This document shows, in pieces, positions 59,602-64,000 of a stretch of DNA of 64,000 nucleotides (positions are counted from its first letter, which is position 1; every line of letters starts with the position of its first letter). The translations under genes and the position numbers were made by a program. A model generated the notes under the pieces. It did not search any database. It worked only from the letters and a program-made list of their open reading frames with translations, and was not told where the DNA came from. The stretch is from Spirochaetales bacterium (GTDB taxonomy: Bacteria > Spirochaetota > Spirochaetia > DSM-2461), in the NCBI GenBank assembly GCA_016936555.1, contig JAFGXR010000108.1:124001-188000 (forward strand), given 5' to 3'.

Positions 59602-60711
59602 ATGGATTTAAAAAGAACCCGATTATACGATTGGCATCAGAAAAACGGTGCAACAATAGTGCCTTTTGCCGGATGGGAGCTGCCTATTCAGTACGCTCCC
59701 GGTCCCATAAGTGAACACAAGGCGGTCCGGGAGACAGCAGGGCTTTTCGACATCGACCATATGGGACAGATTCTTGTCGAAGGAGAGGAGGCCGATGATT
59801 TCCTCAACTATCTCGTCACCGCAGATTTATCGAAACTGGAGCCCTGGAATTCCACCTATTCGCTTATGTGTCTGCCCTCCGGCGGCGTGATCGACGACCT
59901 GTTCGTCTACCGCAAAGGAGACGGTAAGGGGTGGATGGTTGTCGTTAACGCCTCCAACCTGGTAAAAGACTACAAGTGGATTGTAAAGCAGAGCGAAGGG
60001 AAAAAGGTAACCGTTACCGATATTTCCGTGGAGACATACATGATCGCCTTCCAGGGACCGAAAGCCATTGAGGTCATGGATTCTCTGACGGACGGACGGA
60101 CAGGAAAAATCCGGCGTTTTTCATCGGGAGAAGACACTCTTTTCGGCGTGAAAGTCCTGGTCGGAAGAACCGGTTACACCGGCGAGGACGGAGTCGAGCT
60201 CTTTTATCCCGCCGACAGGGCTGAAACTGTGTGGCAGGGCATCATCGACCACGGTAAAAAAATCGGGATCGAAGTTCTCCCCATCGGCCTGGCAGCCCGG
60301 GACAGTCTCAGGTTCGAACCGGGATTCCCCCTTTACGGCCATGAGCTCAATGAGGAGAAAACGCCCGCCGAAGGCCTTCTGAAGTGGGCCTGCGCCTTTG
60401 ACAAGGATTTTATCGGAAAAGAAGCGATTGAAAAGCAGATGGCAGAGGGGCTTCCCTCCAGACTGGTTTCCTTCGAGCTGACCGATAAAGGGGTCCCCAG
60501 AGAGGAATACACCGTTCTGTCTCCCGAAGGAGAGGAGATCGGATACGTGGCTACGGGCCTCTACGCTCCCTGGGTGGACAAGTACTGCGGCAACGCCTAC
60601 GTGAAGCCGGAATACGCCAAAGTGGGAACGGAGATTCTCATTCAGATCCGCAGCAAATCTAAAAAAGCCGTTGTTATAAAGCGGCCTTTATACGTGCCTT
60701 CATACAGATAA
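59602..60711 (+). CDS. gcvT: Glycine cleavage system T protein (aminomethyltransferase)
   Basis: 369 residues with SD AGGGG. It transfers the methylene group from the aminomethyl-lipoyl H protein to tetrahydrofolate, releasing ammonia. The tetrahydrofolate-binding core is present: GWELPIQY, AGLFDIDHMGQ, VGRTGYTGEDGVELF, GLAARDSLRFEPGFPLYG. It heads gcvT-gcvH-gcvPA-gcvPB behind the glycine riboswitch. gcvL (lipoamide dehydrogenase) is not in the window. Confidence 0.97.
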   Translation: MDLKRTRLYDWHQKNGATIVPFAGWELPIQYAPGPISEHKAVRETAGLFDIDHMGQILVEGEEADDFLNYLVTADLSKLEPWNSTYSLMCLPSGGVIDDLFVYRKGDGKGWMVVVNASNLVKDYKWIVKQSEGKKVTVTDISVETYMIAFQGPKAIEVMDSLTDGRTGKIRRFSSGEDTLFGVKVLVGRTGYTGEDGVELFYPADRAETVWQGIIDHGKKIGIEVLPIGLAARDSLRFEPGFPLYGHELNEEKTPAEGLLKWACAFDKDFIGKEAIEKQMAEGLPSRLVSFELTDKGVPREEYTVLSPEGEEIGYVATGLYAPWVDKYCGNAYVKPEYAKVGTEILIQIRSKSKKAVVIKRPLYVPSYR

Positions 60712-60736
60712 AAGATAGAGAGAGGAGAAAGAGTTT

Positions 60737-61120
60737 ATGAAATTTGATAAAGATGCCAGATACAGCGAAACACATGAATGGGTCAGAAAAGAGGGAGACC
60801 TTCTGGTTTTCGGTATTTCCGATTACGCCCAGAGCAAAATCGGCGAGGTGGTTTTTGTCGAGCTTCCCGAAGAGGACGAGTTTGAAAAAGGCGCGTCCTT
60901 CAGTGTTGTCGAGTCGGTGAAATCGGCCAACGATCTTTACATTCCCGTCAGCGGCGAAGTCGTCGAAGTGAACGAAGCTCTCGAGGATGACCCTGACCTT
61001 GTGAACAGTGATGCTTTCGGCGACGGCTGGATCTGTAAAATCAAACCCTCCGACATGTCGGATTTTGACGGACTCCTCTCCGCGGCTGATTATGAAAAAA
61101 TGGTCAGCGAACTGGACTGA
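60737..61120 (+). CDS. gcvH: Glycine cleavage system H protein
   Basis: 127 residues, full length, with SD GAGAGGAG. The lipoyl-carrying Lys is K62 in VVESVKSANDLY. It shuttles the aminomethyl group between GcvP and GcvT. Spacing is 25 bases from gcvT and 13 to gcvPA. The fold pattern IGEVVFVELPEEDEFEKG is typical. Confidence 0.97.
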   Translation: MKFDKDARYSETHEWVRKEGDLLVFGISDYAQSKIGEVVFVELPEEDEFEKGASFSVVESVKSANDLYIPVSGEVVEVNEALEDDPDLVNSDAFGDGWICKIKPSDMSDFDGLLSAADYEKMVSELD

Positions 61121-61133
61121 CGGAAAATAGCGT

Positions 61134-62429
61134 ATGAGTTTTATTTCCAATATGCCAAAAGACAGGGAGATCATGCTGAAGAAAATCGGCGTGTCCTCTG
61201 TTGAAGAACTCTTTAAAGATGTTCCGGCGGACAAGAGGTTCCCGAAGGTCGAGATGCCCGCGCCCCTGTCTGAACCGGAAATCCTTCTGGAACTGTCCAG
61301 ACTGTCGGCGAAGAATGCCAGCGCCGAGTGTTACGACTGGTTCCTCGGCGGAGGCGTCTATAATCACTTCGTCCCCTCTGTTATCGGCGCGCTGATCACC
61401 AGAGGGGAATTCCTAACAGCCTATACGCCTTATCAGCCCGAAGTCAGCCAGGGAACTCTCGAAGCCATTTTCGAGTATCAGACCATGATTTCCGAGCTGA
61501 CGGGAATGGATGTGGTCAACGCCTCCCACTACGACGGAGCCACGGCTCTGGCCGAAGCGGCGATTATGAGCGTCAGGTCAACCAGAAAGAGAAACAAGGT
61601 GGTTCTCGCGCCGGGGCTCCATCCCGAATACCGCGATGTTATCGAAACCTATTTCCAGGGGCTTGATATGGAGCTTGCCGACGGAGAGATCGACGATCAG
61701 ACCGCCGGTTACATCGTCCAGAATCCCACCTGGACCGGGGAAATCCTCGATGTGAAAGCCGAAGCCGCCAAAGCGCACGACGCAGGGGCCATGCTCATCG
61801 TCCACACCGATCCCATATCCCTCGGCGTTCTCGAGGCACCCGGTGCCTGCGGAGCCGATATCGTCACGGCGGAAGGGCAGAGCCTCGGCGTCGGGATGAA
61901 CTGGGGCGGACCCATGCTGGGGATTTTCGCCACCACGGAAAAGAACATCAGAAAAATGCCCGGAAGAATAATCGGGGAGACGGTGGACCACAACGGCAAC
62001 AGGGGCTGCGTCCTCACCTTTGCGGCGAGAGAGCAGCATATCCGGCGGGAAAAAGCCACCAGTAACATCTGTTCCAACCAGGGACTGGCCGCCCTTTCCG
62101 CCGCCATCTATCTGGCGGCGCTGGGTAAAAGCGGCTTCAGAAAAGTGGCGGAACTGAGCTGGCACAAGGCTCACTACGCGGCTTCTGAAATCGGAAAACT
62201 CGATGGTTTTTCCCTTAAGACAAAAGGACACTTCTTCAAGGAGTTCCTGGTGGAAACTCCCGTTGCCGCCGAGAGAATTTTCGCGCAGCTGAAAGACAAA
62301 TTCATCCTGCCCGGACTGCCGGTGAGCCGTCTCGGCGGAGCGGATAACGAGCTTCTGGTCTGTGTGACCGAAGTGAACAGCAAAGAGCAGATCGACCGCC
62401 TCGTCGCCGCTCTGAAGGAGGTGAAATAA
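61134..62429 (+). CDS. gcvPA: Glycine dehydrogenase (decarboxylating) subunit 1
   Basis: 431 residues. It is the N-terminal half of P protein in organisms with a split enzyme: SFISNMPKDREIMLKKIGV, FLGGGVYNHFVPSVI, YTPYQPEVSQGTLEAIFEYQ and TTEKNIRKMPGRIIGET are characteristic. It lacks the PLP lysine, which is in subunit 2. Its stop overlaps the start of gcvPB by one base (TAATG). Confidence 0.97.
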   Translation: MSFISNMPKDREIMLKKIGVSSVEELFKDVPADKRFPKVEMPAPLSEPEILLELSRLSAKNASAECYDWFLGGGVYNHFVPSVIGALITRGEFLTAYTPYQPEVSQGTLEAIFEYQTMISELTGMDVVNASHYDGATALAEAAIMSVRSTRKRNKVVLAPGLHPEYRDVIETYFQGLDMELADGEIDDQTAGYIVQNPTWTGEILDVKAEAAKAHDAGAMLIVHTDPISLGVLEAPGACGADIVTAEGQSLGVGMNWGGPMLGIFATTEKNIRKMPGRIIGETVDHNGNRGCVLTFAAREQHIRREKATSNICSNQGLAALSAAIYLAALGKSGFRKVAELSWHKAHYAASEIGKLDGFSLKTKGHFFKEFLVETPVAAERIFAQLKDKFILPGLPVSRLGGADNELLVCVTEVNSKEQIDRLVAALKEVK

Positions 62430-63847
62430 TGAGTAATCTCTGGAAAATAAGCGGAGAGGGACGGAGCGCCGTCTATCTGCCTGGGCTCGATGTTCCCGAA
62501 ACGCCCATTCCCGCCGAACTGAGAAGAGAGGAAGAACCGAATCTTCCCGAAGTGGCGGAAATGGACCTGGTGAGACACTACACAAATCTGTCGAGACGGA
62601 ATTTCAGCATCGACACCCATTTCTACCCGCTCGGATCCTGCACCATGAAGTACAACCCCAAAGTCAATGAAGTGACGGCAGCGCTGCCGGGTTTCCGGAA
62701 CGCCCATCCCTATCAGGGAGATGAACTCTCCCAGGGTGCTATCGAGCTTCTTTACCGCATGCAGGAGCAGCTGTCAGCCATTTCCGGCTTTGACGCGACG
62801 AGCCTTCAGCCCGCTGCGGGGGCCCAGGGGGAACTGACCGGTATCCTCATGATCCGAAAATATCATGAAGAGAGGGGCGAACTGGAGAAAAGAAGGAAAA
62901 TTCTCGTTCCCGACTCGGCCCACGGAACCAATCCGGCAACGGCGACCATGGCGGGTTTCCAGTCCAAAGAGATCCCTTCGGACAAGCACGGAAATATAGA
63001 CCTGGCCGCTCTGAAGGCGGAATGCGATGAAACACTCGCCGGGATCATGATTACCAATCCGAACACCCTCGGTCTTTTCGAAGAGAACATCCTCGAAGTC
63101 ATCGACGCGGTCCACAGGGCCGGCGGTATGGTTTACGGCGACGGGGCGAACTTCAACGCCGTCATGGGCATTGTCAAGCCGGGGGAACTGGGCTTCGACG
63201 TCATGCACTACAACGTCCACAAGACCTTTACAGGACCTCACGGAGGAGGCGGACCGGGAGCCGGTCCCGTCAGTGCCGGAGCGGCTCTCAAGGATTATCT
63301 TCCCGGACCCATCGCCTATAAAAAAGCCGATGGCTACGAGCTGAAACAGCCGCCGAAGACCATAGGCCGGATGAAGCTTTTCTATGGAAACTTCGGTATC
63401 CTGGTCCGCGGTTTCACCTATATCTCCATGCTGGGAGCCGCCGGTCTGCGGGACGTGACGGAAAATGCCGTTCTCAACGCCAACTATCTGAAAGCGCTGG
63501 TAGCGGAAAAATTCCCCGCTGCCTACGACAGGAGCTGCATGCACGAGTTCGTCACCAGAGGGGATATAGCCCCGGGCATCCACACGCTCGATATCGCGAA
63601 GAGGCTGATCGACTACGGATTCCATCCGCCGACGATCTACTTCCCCCTCATCGTTCCCGAAGCCATTATGATCGAGCCGACGGAAACGGAGAGCCGCGAA
63701 ACCATCGAGGCCTTTGCCGAGGCGATGAACAAAATCGCCGACGAGGCGGTCAATGCGCCGGATCTGCTCCACAATGCGCCGGCTTCCACGGCGGTCAAAC
63801 GTCTGGACGAGGCGGGAGCTGTGAAAAAACCGGTTCTCCGGTACTGA
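62429..63847 (+). CDS. gcvPB: Glycine dehydrogenase (decarboxylating) subunit 2
   Basis: 472 residues, the C-terminal half of split P protein. The PLP-binding Lys is about K265 in HYNVHKTFTGPHGGGGPGAG. Other blocks are YPLGSCTMKYNPKVNE and VPDSAHGTNPATATMAGFQ. With subunit 1 it decarboxylates glycine and passes the aminomethyl group to GcvH. It is the last gene before a strong terminator. Confidence 0.97.
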   Translation: MSNLWKISGEGRSAVYLPGLDVPETPIPAELRREEEPNLPEVAEMDLVRHYTNLSRRNFSIDTHFYPLGSCTMKYNPKVNEVTAALPGFRNAHPYQGDELSQGAIELLYRMQEQLSAISGFDATSLQPAAGAQGELTGILMIRKYHEERGELEKRRKILVPDSAHGTNPATATMAGFQSKEIPSDKHGNIDLAALKAECDETLAGIMITNPNTLGLFEENILEVIDAVHRAGGMVYGDGANFNAVMGIVKPGELGFDVMHYNVHKTFTGPHGGGGPGAGPVSAGAALKDYLPGPIAYKKADGYELKQPPKTIGRMKLFYGNFGILVRGFTYISMLGAAGLRDVTENAVLNANYLKALVAEKFPAAYDRSCMHEFVTRGDIAPGIHTLDIAKRLIDYGFHPPTIYFPLIVPEAIMIEPTETESRETIEAFAEAMNKIADEAVNAPDLLHNAPASTAVKRLDEAGAVKKPVLRY

Positions 63848-63875
63848 CAGCGATTGTGAACAAATGTTAATATGG

Positions 63876-63911
63876 AGAGGCGGGATTTTTATTAATTCCG
63901 CCTCTTTTATT
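63876..63911 (+). terminator. Intrinsic terminator after the gcv operon
   Basis: AGAGGCGGGAT (63876-63886) pairs with ATTCCGCCTCT (63895-63905), one mismatch, then TTTATTTG. Confidence 0.82.
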
Positions 63912-63952
63912 TGTTATAATTGATTCAGGAAGTAATAAAAGGAGATCCGACT

Positions 63953-64000
63953 ATGTGGAATATGAGTCTATGGGCGATGATCGTCCTGGTCGTACTGATC
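63953..64000 (+). CDS. Start of a membrane-protein gene (3' truncated by window edge)
   Basis: ATG at 63953 with SD GGAG 8 bases upstream. Sixteen codons are visible, giving a hydrophobic start (MWNMSLWAMIVLVVLI), so a membrane segment or signal anchor. TATAAT at 63915-63920 could be its -10 box. The product cannot be named. Confidence 0.6.
   Translation, partial: MWNMSLWAMIVLVVLI

Noticed and set aside
1-64000. CRISPR arrays, insertion sequences, prophage or attachment sites
   Set aside because: I saw no regularly spaced direct repeats, no transposase or integrase and no phage structural genes. Gene order is housekeeping throughout.

Overview
This window reads as a chromosomal segment of a spirochaete, most likely a free-living or anaerobic member of the Spirochaetaceae-type lineage. 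The assignment is inferred from gene content: lipoprotein and exported-protein genes, a MurE and a FemAB ligase that fit an ornithine/glycine peptidoglycan, a split glycine decarboxylase (gcvPA/gcvPB), an aroD-aroE fusion, and an anaerobe-style thiol set (atypical thioredoxin, thioredoxin reductase, CoA-disulfide-reductase-like enzyme, formate-tetrahydrofolate ligase). Coding density is high, Shine-Dalgarno sites are usually clear, TTG and GTG starts are common, and most transcription-unit ends carry good hairpin terminators. I see no rRNA, tRNA, insertion sequence, prophage or CRISPR array.

Layout. 1-3.1 kb: end of an OmpR-type response regulator, its histidine kinase, and a likely outer-membrane protein. 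3.2-14.95 kb: ddl, a YuiD-like membrane protein, an autoregulated ROK repressor, murE, queD, an orphan adenine DNA methyltransferase, rlmG, a COG2509 flavoprotein and topA. 15.1-24.5 kb: ftsH, an acidic lipoprotein, a PilZ protein, hflKC, metG and a FemAB ligase. 24.5-27.8 kb: a thiol-redox locus (NifX-like protein, thioredoxin-like protein, TrxB, CoADR-like enzyme). Three of its promoters carry the same palindrome in the -35/-10 spacer. 28-34 kb: fhs, a NarL-type two-component pair, an exported ankyrin protein, an orphan solute-binding protein and an Old Yellow Enzyme. 34.9-43.2 kb: a long minus-strand run prfA-prmC-rel-trmL-nuclease/helicase-galM-CMD protein. 43.3-46.3 kb: small Cys-rich proteins, a rhomboid, and an LMW phosphatase/fructosamine-kinase pair. 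46.3-52.8 kb: a minus-strand envelope operon (TPR lipoprotein, LysM lytic transglycosylase, two exported unknowns, ABC-F ATPase). 52.9-57.9 kb: dprA, an exported unknown, aroDE and a double-domain nucleotide cyclase. 57.9-59.15 kb: a Cys-rich PAS kinase with a 35-residue membrane peptide. 59.2-63.9 kb: a tandem glycine riboswitch and gcvT-gcvH-gcvPA-gcvPB. The window ends 16 codons into another membrane-protein gene.

How the genes fit together. Ddl, MurE, the FemAB ligase and the LysM transglycosylase cover peptidoglycan precursor synthesis, cross-bridge formation and remodelling. FtsH with HflK/HflC form a membrane proteolysis unit split between two nearby operons. The gcv operon and fhs link glycine to the tetrahydrofolate one-carbon pool. 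The 24.5-27.8 kb locus looks like a small co-regulated thiol/persulfide redox regulon whose regulator is not in this window. It is the part I would look at first.
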